Source: Azorinus chamasolen (lineage: Eukaryota > Mollusca > Bivalvia > Cardiida > Solecurtidae). Taken from it: DNA of 64,000 nt. Where the stretch lies: the NCBI GenBank assembly GCA_963576725.1, contig OY755242.1, forward strand, positions 27,065,358 to 27,129,357. Direction: 5' to 3'. Positions 36,201 to 50,000 of the stretch are shown here, piece by piece (the first letter of the stretch is position 1; every line of letters begins with the position of its first letter). The translations under genes were made by a program, and so were the position numbers. The notes under the pieces were generated by a model. The model did not search any database. It was given only the letters and a program-made list of their open reading frames with translations, and was not told the DNA's origin.

Positions 36201-39200
36201 TTTATAACAGTTGTTTTGCTTACTGGTGCGATTGATGTTGTTCTGTCTGTGTATTTCGCACGTCTCACAGCAGAGTATGCGATTGGTCTCCGAGTAGCAG
36301 TGATATGACGTATTATCAGAGCCCAGATAGTCTGTGCACGTTTGTTCCCAATCGGAAACTGTACCGGGTGTATCACCGAATAGGCAGGTCTCTAGAAACA
36401 ATTATCAATGTGAAGTGAGGCGTTGATCACTCGTAATGAATACTATAAATATATTACACAACATAAACAACAATGCAGACGTATAGGCCTTTAGACCTGA
36501 CATGTCGTTTTTATTTATAGATGATCCATAGATTGGGATAATACCACTATTGTATTTGGTGAGCTCAGCATTGTACTGACTATTTCAACTGATACTATTC
36601 CATTTAATCACTACAATGTCTAGGCAATCGGACATCGAGTTTAACTAGCTTCACGAGCTGCGCGAGAAATTCACTCGTCAATTTAAACAAAACCCTGTTA
36701 TATAGAATGGAATAGTTAGGGAAAAAACAAATCTATAAATACAAACGACAGGTCACTACTTCTTGCTAATACGTAATACAACTAGACTGAAGAACAACAC
36801 ACGCGTAATGAAGTTACAATAAAGAAAAAACGGAGATATAATACAACTATAATAAAGAAGAAAACAACCGTAATACAACTGTAATAGACATCTACATTAA
36901 ACAACAAAACAAACGTGATGCAACTAAAAAAGGAATAACACAAACGTAATACAAATTCAATACACAATAGCACAGACGTAATACAACTACAGTAAAAAAA
37001 CAATACTGACATAATGCAGCTACACAAAAGAATACTACAAACGCACTCATCCGCAATAAACAACTGCCCATGCGTAAATAGCGTAAGGTACAATAAACAA
37101 AAACGCATACATAATATAACAGCACTAAACTGCAACACAAACGTAATAAAATTACAATAAGCAACACCGACCTAATACCACTACAATAAAGAGCAAAAGA
37201 AACGTAATACACCTACAATAAAGGACAACACACATGTAACAAAGTTACCATAAAGATCAACACGCATGTAATACAACTACAACATTATTATGGACTGGTT
37301 CTGGAAACAATGCAAACCTCTGATCTGGTCATGTAATGTTTTCCGGTTTAATTTTAGGGGAGTTATTTAGTTACAGCCAACATCCAAATTCAAGACAGCT
37401 AGAGTAATTTGTAATACCCGTAACAACCTATAAAATTAAATTACCTGTTAACCCAGTGGGTGCTGCAGAAGAACTGGTGCAATTCCCAGCTTCACAGAGC
37501 TTAAAAGAAACACAAAGCAATGGAATTATTGTATTGCATCAATCAATAATAATAAACATGGCTACAGTCTCCGGTTGGATGTTTCGAGTGGAATATAACC
37601 AGGATCCAAAGTTATAAAGCTTCTGAGTCTGAGATCATTCTCAAGTATCTGATTGGTCAGATTCTGAGCTTGCTCTCAGACTCAAGCAAAAGGCTTTATA
37701 ACATCGAGACATAGTCCTGAGCCCATGAACATTAACCATTTATGACGCCTTTGCCAAAGGTCTGAGGGTAGACACACATTAGACAGTTTCTGTAGCAGCC
37801 GTCTGACCTGGGTCTGTTCTGTGTCCTTATGAAATTATATACAGTAAAACCTCATTATAACGGCCACTTATGGTGTTAATTAGTTGGTATATAGGGGCAG
37901 CTGACTGCTTAAAGCAAGGCGAAAGTAAAACAGAACACTCCTATAGGAGCGTCATGCTTTACTTTCACCTTGCTTTAAGCAGTCACCTGGTTTCGACACA
38001 AAATACTTGATGTAATGTAGTGGCCGTTAAAGAGCGGTTTTACTGTATACTAAATGCAATAGTTTTTTACGTTGACAAAAATACCATTAATTTGCATGGA
38101 GTAAATGGTTAAAACACAGGAATTATACCTTTGTAACGAATATGACATCTTACAAGTTATGCAAACATTACAATGCTTACTAAAAGAATGCTGAGGTTTA
38201 TATATTCGACAACATGACAAATATCGAAATAAGTTGTTTGAAGTATTTACTTCATGATAATGCATGTCAGATTAAGCTCATTAAGGACATAATTATATGG
38301 ACCAGACAGTTCCTACTGGAGCTACCTATTCCCGAACTTCTCTATGGAATTGTGTGGATTTGGGACGGGTTTATATCGAGTACAACATGGACCAACTACT
38401 GCTGTGCATGACATTTGCAAATCATTTGTATTCATGTAGAACGCTGTGTAATTTGGCACCTAATCAGTATCCAACCTGTGTTATACCCATACTATGTTTA
38501 TGTAAATAACTCAAACACAACTCCACGTTTAGCACTGACGTCTGGGATAGTCTTAGTACACACAATTGGTTGGATGACGTAAATATTAAATTGTACATGC
38601 CTTAACCGATTCCTACATTGGCTATTTTTAGACCCAACCCCTTTGAATGGATCTACCCAAAAGAAGCATTTACTAGAGAAAAGTAAAATTTTAGAATTTT
38701 GTAGTTTGAAACCATTGTGATAGAGTATTTGCAAATGCTCATTTATCACAATGATTTTAAGAAGTGGTTATTACAGAGGCGTAGACAGGCGTATTTATGG
38801 AGGAAAGGGTTAAGTGAGATTTATTTCAATATGCTAAAAAGTGTTTGTTGATATTTATGTAAGAGGCGATGACCGCTTTTACACTTATCCTGCTGTAAGA
38901 ATACTGTTATGCCAGAGCCACCTTTTTGCACCTCCTGCAGTAGCTGTCTCATCAGCGTATGCACTATTTACAAGTTGATTGTGCAACAATTGTACACAGT
39001 GAAGATATATGTAATTATACAACAGAGCATGGGTAAAGAAGGAGAAAAGTATTTTAAAATCAGCAAGCGAAGGGTAAATATTTATTTTAGCATAAGAACA
39101 AGAAGAGTTTAAAACCATGATAGAAACGGCAAGAATATATCTACATTATTCCATAAGCAAACAGAGTAGATCCTGATCAGTCGGCTATTATAGGTTCTAC

Positions 39201-42200
39201 TTCTTTGGCAAAGAGTGCAAAAAGCGTCGTATCTGTGGAGTAAATGGTCAATCCTTTCCTCCATAAATACGCCTTTCTATGCCTCTGTAATAACCACTTC
39301 TTCAAACCATTGTGATAAATAGAGTATGTGTTCTATGACAATGGTTTCAAACTACAAAATTCTAAAATGCTCTATTTATCACAATGGTTTCAAACTACAA
39401 AATTCTCATACAAATTTCTCAAAGTTTACTTTTCTCTAGTAAATGTTCCTTTGGGTAGATTCATTCGAAGATGTTGGGTCTAAAAATAGCCCATGGAGGA
39501 AAGGGTTAAAGGGGTTTAATGTTTTTGAAATAAAAACAAATTATCATGCTAAGCGCATTTACAAACTTGATACAAGGTAAATATGTTAAGGTTTTAGCAG
39601 ACTTCATTTTTCTGCGTGAGAAGGGTTAGTCATTTTATTTATTCCTTATAAAATTAAAGGATGTCCTTTAGGATTACTTACCTTACCATTGCCACACGTG
39701 GTGCCTTCCCAGGCCAGCTGCGGATAATAGATGCTACCATTACTAGCGTCTGTACATGCCATCATAGCGCAAATGACCTCGAAAGATGTGTAAGCCTATC
39801 AAGACCATGAACTGATAGATAGATTCTATTGAGGAAAAAGGGCATTTGCCCATCATACCACATACTAATATAGTTACATGTAACATACACATATCTCAAT
39901 ACAAGTAAATGAAATATAGTTACCTGTAATATACATAAATCAAATCAATGGTGAATGGTGTTCTATAGATCAATCAATTGGGATATTACAAAACACATAT
40001 ACAATATTTTGTTTGAGTTATCCCCCTTTCAACACTCGCAATATCTATATACGCTCAGTATAACACTGTATAATGAGTTTTACTATGTATCCAAGCTTCT
40101 TCTAATAAGTAACGATATCACTTAAAATAATGTTAACTTTTGTAATTAGTTTTTAGAGAGAAGGACAGTGTATCAATTACAATAGTAAGTACTGTCTCTT
40201 ATTTCAAATGCTTTAAAAATTAAAAATAAACAGTGCTAAGTTCTTAAGAGTATTTTTGTTTTCAGTTTTAAACAATTCAATAAATTTTACCATATTTGGT
40301 CGTTTTCAATAATACTGTTTAATGTACACTTTCTTCAAATTAGAATACAAAGGACACTCGAGCAGAAAGTGATATGCGTCCTCTAAATAATTGCATGACT
40401 GGCATTTTCTTTCATAATATGGGATTTTCTTTGATTTGTGCCATCTTCCTGCTTCAATTTCTAACCTATGTGCTGAAACACGAAGACGAGTAAGTGCTAT
40501 TCTAAACTTGTCAATTTTAATGCAATTCAGATACGACTGAAATGAAAAATCAGAAAATACCCCATGTGTTCTTGCCCTAGTTGAGTTTTCCAGCCCACTA
40601 TTTCACATCTGTAAATACTTATCTTTAAATCTTTGTTGAGAAATTGAAAGAAATAACTGTACATGTTGAACACCTTGGTTTAACCAAACATTATAAAACC
40701 CCAGATTCTCCAGTAAACTTTTAACTGATCTAACCCATGATTTTTTCTCAGTATAATATTCTACAACACTTAACACCATCTTATAAACTTGTTTTATATA
40801 TTTTTCATTTAAGCAGTTAATTATTTTGAACCAGTGTTTTATAACTCTTACTAGTCTTTTTAATTTAAGGCTATGTCTACCAAGCTCTCCATATATAAAA
40901 ATATTCTGTGTTTGACACCTTACCCCCCAGTATTTGTTTACAAAATTGTAAATGGTAGCCTTTCTATTTTGTCTGGTTCATTTACACCCCAAACTTCACT
41001 TCCATATAAAATATTTGGCTCAATAATTTTATCAAACAAATCTAATGTATGACTAACTGACATATTTGGAAAGTTTTATCATGTAACAGTTAAGCTTAAA
41101 AGCTGTCTTCAGTGCTTGTCCATACAATGCTTCATAAGTTCTATTAAAAGAACCCCTTGTTGTGAAAATAATTCCAATGTATTTAAAATGGTTTACTACT
41201 TCTAGTGTTTCTTCTTTATAAGTAAACATTATGTCCTGTTTAATTTTACCCCCTTTTCTAAATATCTTAACCTATGTTTTGCTTATATTAACCTGAAGTT
41301 TCCACTTGTCACGGTATTCTTCCAGTAAGTTCAAATCACATTGCAATCCACTTTCATTTTCAGAGATTAAGACTATATGATCAGCATATAATAGTAAGAA
41401 TAATTTAAGCATACCAATATGATCACCTCCAAAACCATTTGTATAAAAAATCTTCAATATCATTTAGATACATGGAAAAAGAAATCCTTGTTTGACACCC
41501 AGTGTACTAATGAAACTATCACTTAATTGGTTATTGAATACATTGCTTTTTCAAACTCCTATGTTCATAAATAAATGGCAGCTTAAGACAGATTCTACAG
41601 TAGTCATGCCAAGAGTTTAATTAATCAGTGCAATGTACACCGGGTCCCAACGTCACAAACTATTCTCTGTAAACGTGCAAGTTCAAACACTAACCAATTA
41701 GATATTTAATAATGAACTCAGACTCGAACTCAGAAGTTGTATAATGTTATACCAGATTACGTATGTAAATTGCGTATGTAAATTGCATCAAAAGCGAGTT
41801 TTTAATTGATTGCTAGAGGCGTGAGTAATGTCGTACTTTTTAATAACTGCCCACGAACAGACTCCATAAAACCGACTCTGCAATTATCTCTTTTTGCATT
41901 GCTGCTATTGCAATTATCTCTTTTTGTATTGCTGCTATTGCAATTATCTCTTTTTGCATTGCTGCTATTGCTCGGTGCTGTTATACATGTATCTTCTTGT
42001 CCTTCGCGATCATTAGTTTGGATGTTAATAGTTGTGAAAAATGAACACCGCTTATGCACTTTTAATAACTGCTCATAAACAGACTCAATAAAACAGAATC
42101 TGTAATTTTCTCTTTTTGCATCCCTACTTTTTGCTTTTGATGGATCTTCTACTTTCATAAAAGTAGAACTTGGGTACATGGGATCATCTACAAACACATT

Positions 42201-45200
42201 AATACCAGACATATTTGAGCAATTGCATAAACTGTTTACTGTTTATACTCAAATGTGAATTACACCTCAGATTCAGGCAATATTAAAACCTTAAAAGTAT
42301 CACTCCGATAATTTGGGAATTAAAATAAGTAGACTATAGAACTTATTTTCCGAAAACAAAACATCGTCCAGCGACGGACAGACAACAGACAGTTAGTTAT
42401 CAACTATAGTTTGCAGATGCTTTCACACATTTGCCGTTTGTTCGATATTTTGCACTTAATTTCCAGTACAGTAAAACCGGAATTTTACTAAAGAATAATT
42501 TAGATCTCTTTAAACAGTTGACTGCTTAATGCAGAGTTAAAGTCGTGCATTAAGTTACCAATGGAGCTTACCGCTTGAATGTCAACCCGCATGACTATCT
42601 GAAAGACCGGTATTGATACTAATTATAACTTCCGGTTTAGAGGGTAGTTAATGCATACAAACCACTCACCGTCCTTAGTAGATGAGAGCCGTTACCTCGC
42701 GTTAATTGGCACTGACTGTCCGGACCATACCTCTGTCCAGCCGTGTCGTTTGCAAAGGCGTCTAGTGCACTACTATTGTAACTGGTGGAACGATTCTCCA
42801 TACAATTATCACTGAAATGGGAAAAGAGATCTCCGCAAATATATACGCTAAAGCATTTTGTAATACTGGTCTTATGTAAAAGTATAATTTTTCATAAAAC
42901 GAGATTCTTCGAACGCAAAATCAGCAATGCGAAAAGAGAAAATTGCAGACTTTGTTTTATCGTGTATGTTCATGAAAAGTAGTTAATAGGGCAATACTGC
43001 TCACTCCCTATAACATCGGCTTAAACGGTGTGCAATTTTCAAAATAAAAACCCTGACATGGATGATCCCGAAGGACCAAAATATATAACAACACTGAGAA
43101 TGAGGTACGGGACGACTTTTTACGACCGCCATACAAGCATTTAACATCTGCTTTTATGAAGTAAATAGATTCTGATGAAATATTCGAAGCCAAAAACAGT
43201 AATGCGAAAAGAGAAAAAATATTGAGTCTGTATTGAACAGTAATTAGTAGTGTAACACTGCTCCCTACCCCTAGCAACGGTATATATATTAGCCGAATAT
43301 AAGCGCTAAGCAATTTTGGAATATTGTTCCTGTGTATAAGCCGAATATATACGCTAAACCATTTCGTAATACTGGTCCTATGTATAAGTATAAGCAGTCA
43401 AACTTTTACAAACAGAATGGAAGATCAGTTGTCAACCTTCACACAGAGCCACTCATAGGGCCTGGTATATCTAATATTTATCTAAACCTTATCACTTATC
43501 ACGCTAAGTGTAACACGAACTTGTAAATGCAAATAGATTCATTTCAGATGAAACACCGAGAAATTGTTAGATTCTCTAAAAAAAATGAATGAACCGGAAG
43601 CAGATAAACACTGTAACAAATAAAAGAGTTGTTGGTATTTAGGGCAGGTGGCTGCTTAAAGCAAGGTGAAAGTAAAGCAGAACGCTCCTATACCCACACC
43701 TTGCTTTAAGCAGCAACCTGCCTTAACACAAAATACTTAATGTAGTTCAGTGGCCATTATAGACAGGTTTTACTGTCTGAGTGCGTATTTATAGAGTAAA
43801 GGGATGGCATGATTGCTTACATGAATATCGATGAGAGAAAGAGTAAAATCAATATAAAACGCACAGAGCCTGGTCAGATTAGCAGTCCCTTTTCTTAACT
43901 CATTCCCTCATATTGGGCAAATGCTTTATTTGTCACAATGGTTTAAATACTATAAAAATTCTAAAATTTTCCCTTTTTCTAGTAAATGCTCCAAAAAGGT
44001 TGGGTAAAAATAGCCTTTAAGGTAATGGCTTAATATTCCTTGTGCTTAACTAATCACATGCTTACGCTCCGATCAAACTTTTGTGACCAAATTGACCGAG
44101 TGCCAATCAGATTGGATCCTGATGAGACACCTAGTTACACTGTGTTTGATCTGGATCCAATCTGTTTGTGAGAAGAGTTGGTTCATTAAGGAACTCGTAG
44201 TACAGTTTGTATGCTAGCTACAGAACTTATAGGAAATAGCATAATGCTACATAGCGTTTTACACACTTTGTATGTGATAGATCAATAAACCAATCATTTA
44301 TTGCATTCAGCTCCTTATAATAGCAACCATAAATGTGCATGCACATTAGTAAATACACAACTCGTACATCTATGTTTGTTTCTGAGGAGCTAAAATATTG
44401 CCGGGTTCATGAACTGGGTCCATGCTTATAAAACCTTTAGTTGAGTCTGAGTTCGTTCTCAAGTTTTTAATTGGTATCAAAAGCTTGAGAACAAACTAAG
44501 ACTCAACTAAAAAGCTTTATAAGCATGAATCAAGATTATATAAAAATCACAAAACTTATCACATATATAAGTCGATATACAGAAAATAAATAGAAACTGT
44601 TACATGTATTCTTCTGATCTAATTGTCATGGTAAAATACACATACATAGCAATTTCTATGATAACTTGACATGACTGTTCTGAGAGAATAATTTCAATTT
44701 TTGTACAAAGATAACTGTTTGAATATTTAGTTATCAAATGTCGTAGTTTAGGACATACCAACATGAAATGGAATTATTCATTTTCTAAAACAGTCATATT
44801 ACATGCAGTTCTTTCCTCTCTATAATAGTGTATTGACCAGTTTGGATTTTCAAATTTTTTAAATTTTTCTTCATATTTTGTTTAAAACAACAACATAGAC
44901 ACACATTTCGTATCGTGATGAGACGCCGAGTTATTACGCACTGCATCTGGATCCAAACTATTTACATATGTAATCACAGATGTGACATTGGCAGCGAAAG
45001 AGCTAAATATGTAAGTGGGCATATCGTCTCAATTAGACACAGTATGTAGGTATGATCATGTTACAGTAAAACCTGTCTAAACCGGAATTATAGTAGAGAA
45101 GAATTCGGATAGTTTTAGGCAAGCGGCTGTTTAATGCACGGTGAAAGTGATGCAGAAAGTTCCTCTATGAGCTTTCTGCATGACCTTCACCCTGCATTGA

Positions 45201-46885
45201 GCTGGCACCTGACTCCAAGACCAATATGAATACCAAATTAACGTCCGGTTTAGAGAGGTTTTAGTGTACATACCTTCCGAGGTCATGAATGGTAGCATCA
45301 AAATAATCCATGGAACATTTGGAAAACTGATATTGTTGTATGTTGTAGTTGAAATCGTCTGCTGTCATAGACGAAACTGGTGACATCACATTGCCGTCAG
45401 TAAGGCAAGTGTTTCCGTCGCCGTCATGTCCCATCCCTAGCCTGGAATATGAAACAGACCAGGTGAAAATGACCATATTTTTACAAAAACAAACGTGTAG
45501 GTTTCGCAAAGAATGGTGAACCACAGCAAACTCGAATCCTTCTCCTTTCATAATTTTGAGTGTCCGTCCAAATTTGGAACGGCTGCAATATTTATTCTAT
45601 GGTTCGTGCAATAATTTGAGAAACTAACGTATATGAGTGTCAAACAGTATGGGTACTGGTGCAATGTGGAATTATTAGGCGTCTTATCTGAGGCCAATAT
45701 ACAACCTATTCCAAATGTGTGTAATCTTAAGGTTGCGATTGGCAGAATAATGGTTAACCCTTTACCCAATAGCCTGTTTATAGTTTTGAAGACATATGAC
45801 CACTTAAAGCAGGTTGAAAGTAAAGCAGAATGCGCCTTAAGGCGCATTCTGCTTTACTTTCAGCCTGCTTTAAGCTACCACCTACTAGGATATAGAAAAT
45901 ATTTATTATGCAATATGTTCATGACTGTATGATTTTGAACTATTTTCTTCAGCGGAGGAATAAATCAAACACGCTAAAAGCCGCTTCTATCAGGTAAAGG
46001 GTTAACACGCGACCTCTTAATGCAGGTTCTGAATTGTGAACATTTAATACAAGTATTCTCCCTATTCTAATAAACGCCGGGCATACACCCCTAACGATGA
46101 ATAAAACCCCTATATAAACATTAAATAAAGAAACATAGAGTGTTTTCTTTCAACATTCAAGTCGCCGCTTAATGCAGACCGAGGCAATACCGAAAGTTCC
46201 CCATAGGACTTTTCTGTGGTTCTGTCATTCTGTATTAAGCAATCACTTGTGTACCAAATGCAAGAAACTTTTTTAAAAAAAAGTTACACCCCCGGGTCAT
46301 TTATTAGGATAATGCGACAGGCCCTGGTGGGCAGAAAATGGCATATATCGTGTACGTTGTTTGTAGTTGGCAGAATGTAAGTGACACTAACTGTTGGCGT
46401 ATGTAGTTAATAGCAGGCAATTTGTAAGTGAAACGAAACTGTTCGCCTAAGTAGTTGATAGTGGGCAAAATGTAAGTGACAGTAAACAGTTGGCGTAAGT
46501 AGTTGATAGGAGCTTTTGACTTTTTTAAACTTTTGACGTATGTAGCTGTAGTAGGCAAAATGTAAGCGACCGCTAGTAGCAATGGCAGCGGTACTTACGG
46601 TGCCATTAATGCCAGTACTGCTACAACCAACAGCTACTACAACTACTACTAATACTACTATCTGTACTAATGCTACTCTTTTCTCAACTTAAGATTTTAC
46701 TACTAGCAAACCTACTACTGTTACTATTGCAACTACAGTCACTTCTGATATTAATGCTACTACAGGTACTATTGCGAATATTGCTACATTCGCAACTGCT
46801 GCTACTACTGCTACTACAGCTACCAATGATAATTCTATTATTACTCCCATGACTACTACTGCTACTACTACTACTACTACCTCTG

Positions 46886-46930
<45 letters not shown>

Positions 46931-46931
46931 T

Positions 46932-47010
<79 letters not shown>

Positions 47011-50000
47011 AACTATTACTACTACAACTACTACTACTTTCACTGATACTACTGTAAATACTACTTCTTCTGTAATTGCTGCTACTTCAGACACTACTTT
47101 TGAAATTGTCACTAAAGCTATTTTTGCTATCACTCCAACTACTACAACTACAGGCAGTACAGCTACTAATGTTAATAATGGTACTTCCTGAACTAATGTT
47201 AGTACCTCAAATACAGCTACTGCTACTAATGCTACCACTGTGTCTACTATCCCTAATGCAGCTACCGTTGTTACCACCACCACCACCACTACAGTCACTG
47301 CTGCTACCACTGCCACTACTACTATAACCAAGGCTACTACTGCTACCACTGCCACAACTACTATAACCAAGGCTACTACTGTTACCTGTGCTACTACAAC
47401 TACTACTACTTCCATGACTACTAATGCTATTTTGCAAATACAGCGTCTGCTGCTACATGTACCACTGTTACTACTGTTTCTACTGCTAGTACTGCAAATG
47501 CAGCTACTACTGCTACACATTCCGCTACTGTCACTACTGCTGCTACTGTTTCTACTAATGCTATGCCATTGCCAGTACTGCTACTAGTGTTACTACTGCA
47601 ACTACTACTACTATTCCAACCACTGCAACGACTACAAATACGGCAGCCACCGCAACTACTGTTGTTATTACTATTACTGCAACTACTGCCATTCATGATT
47701 CTCTAAAACTAATGCTACTACTGGTACGATTTTATTTTCAAGTATACTTATGGTCTTGAAACACTATTATATAGAATTCTCACATTTCTATTTCATTCTA
47801 AGGGTTTGGCTTTTTGAACAATAAACATTTCAATATAATATGACTATTCTTCATGATTGTCAGAAATGTTAACATGAGGTTGATATATCAATATTAACAT
47901 ACGTACTTATGACCAATCTCATGGGCTAGTACAGTCGCTGAATTGGCACCACCCATGAACCCCTCATTAATGCTCTGTCTCGTAACTTGGCAAACACCCG
48001 ACAAATAGGCATAACCTGTAAAATAGACCAGTTTGGGTCGTCTTATGCTATATATAATGAATACAATGTATAAAGGTACCATCATCTTACGATCAAAACG
48101 GGAAGGCCAGGAGCAGTTATGCACTACATGTATGTGTCATACTGATATTTATATTATTTTTTTCACTGCAATTAGTACATATAACTAAACAATCACTCTA
48201 TCTTTCACCATAGTATATGAAGCAAACCATTTTATGACAGCTGCTGCAGTTACTGTTCAGCGGATTCGTGTCCGTTCGAAATTTTAACAAGTGAACACAT
48301 TCTTTGATTAAAGACAAACTGGTACGATACAGACGCGAATTACATATTTTGTTCATACTGAACCAACTACTTCCAATAGCACGCCTCATTCGTATATTCA
48401 TATTGTCCATGATGTTTTATCTCTTTTACTGCCATATATGAAACCGTGACAATTGCTTGGACCCAGGTGGGAAGTCGAGTAACTCAGCGTCTCACCAGGA
48501 TCTATACTGTTTGACTTTTTACCCGTTCTTTAATAAAAAACAAAGTACAATAAAGTTAGATTATTTTCTATAGAAATGGATACATTTAAAGATGTTATTT
48601 GCTCATAATGTTGCACAGTTTGCGACACAAATGACTACAGAATCGGAATGTATGTGACTTGAAAAAGAGGAGGCACTTGTTATCATGTAACATGGCCAAA
48701 AAGTATCATGCTAATTGTATTTCGCGAACCGGTACAATGAATCCATAAGGCTGTGCTACTTGTATTTAGCACACATGTACGAAGAATCTATAAGATGGTG
48801 CCACTTATATTTGGCAGTGTACAATTTACATGTCTAAAGGACTGTGCTACGTATACTACGAAACTGTATAAGGAGTTACTTCTTACAGCTGGAATGTCTG
48901 TAAGACTATTCTACTTATATTTCGAATGTCTAAAGGACTATATATACGTCTCGTGTGTATCAGGTCGTACGTCTTGTATATGACATAGCTATAGAACTGT
49001 ACTACTTATACCAAGCAGGTCTATATGTGGCTCTAACTTTAGCCTACATCTCGCGTGTCTGTAGGGCAGTGCTATTTGTATCCGGCATGTCTATATGGCG
49101 GAGCTAACTGTAATTGACATTTTATAGGATGGTTCTATTTATAAGTCGCATGGCTATAGGACGTTGATTCATATACTTTGTAGGTCTCTAGGGTAGTGTT
49201 TTATGTATTTTGCATGTCTATAGGGCGGGGCTACTTGTGTTTAGCATGTCTATAGGCCGGTGCTTCATGTATTTGGTATGTCTATAGGGCGGGGCTACTT
49301 GTGTTTAGCATGTCTATAGGCCGGTGCTTCATGTATTTGGTATGTCTATAGGGCGGGGCTACTTGTGTTTAGCATGTCTATAGGCCGGTGCTGCATGTAT
49401 TTGGTATGTCTATACGGTGGTGCTACATGTATGTCCCATATCTATGGGCGGTGCTACATGTATCTGGTATGTCTATTCGGTGGTGCTACATGTATGTCCC
49501 ATATCTATGGGCGGTGCTACATGTATCTGGTATGTCTATACGGTGGTGCTACATGTATTTGGTAGGTTATAATATAAGTTCATATATTGAGCATGTTTAT
49601 TTGGCTGGGCTATTTATATATGGCATATCTAAAGGAATATTTCACGGGCCAATACTTGTATTTGGCATGTCGGTAAGTACAATTCGCATGTCTATCGGAC
49701 ATTGATACATATTCACCTCATGTATATAAGGCCATATTACTTGTATATCGCGTGTTCGTAAGGCGGAACAACTGACAATGACCGGGATACTATATCTTTA
49801 CTTTATTGGTTATTAAATTGTTGTTAATTCCTTAGATTGGTGTCTTTTATCGGTTCTTTGTACTGATTTAAGCAAATGACGTATTGGCCGTACAGACTGT
49901 TTTCTTATCTTTTTTCAAATATTTTTCAGATCTGTCAATCAAGTATACTTTTTCTGTAAATATATGTATACATTGTGCGTTATAGAAGGGGATGCCCTCG

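Noticed and set aside
41802..42212. 136-codon ORF with NAKRDNC repeats as a protein gene
   Set aside because: It is the dispersed repeat K plus a 30-bp tandem; the same peptide fragments appear at each K copy.
46684..47520. 278-codon Ser/Val-rich ORF and other ORFs in the (ACT)n tract
   Set aside because: Trinucleotide repeats stay open in several frames. No domain, splice site or codon bias.
49365..49705. Cys/Tyr-rich ORFs at the minisatellite
   Set aside because: Direct products of the 33/66-bp repeat; several frames are open at once.
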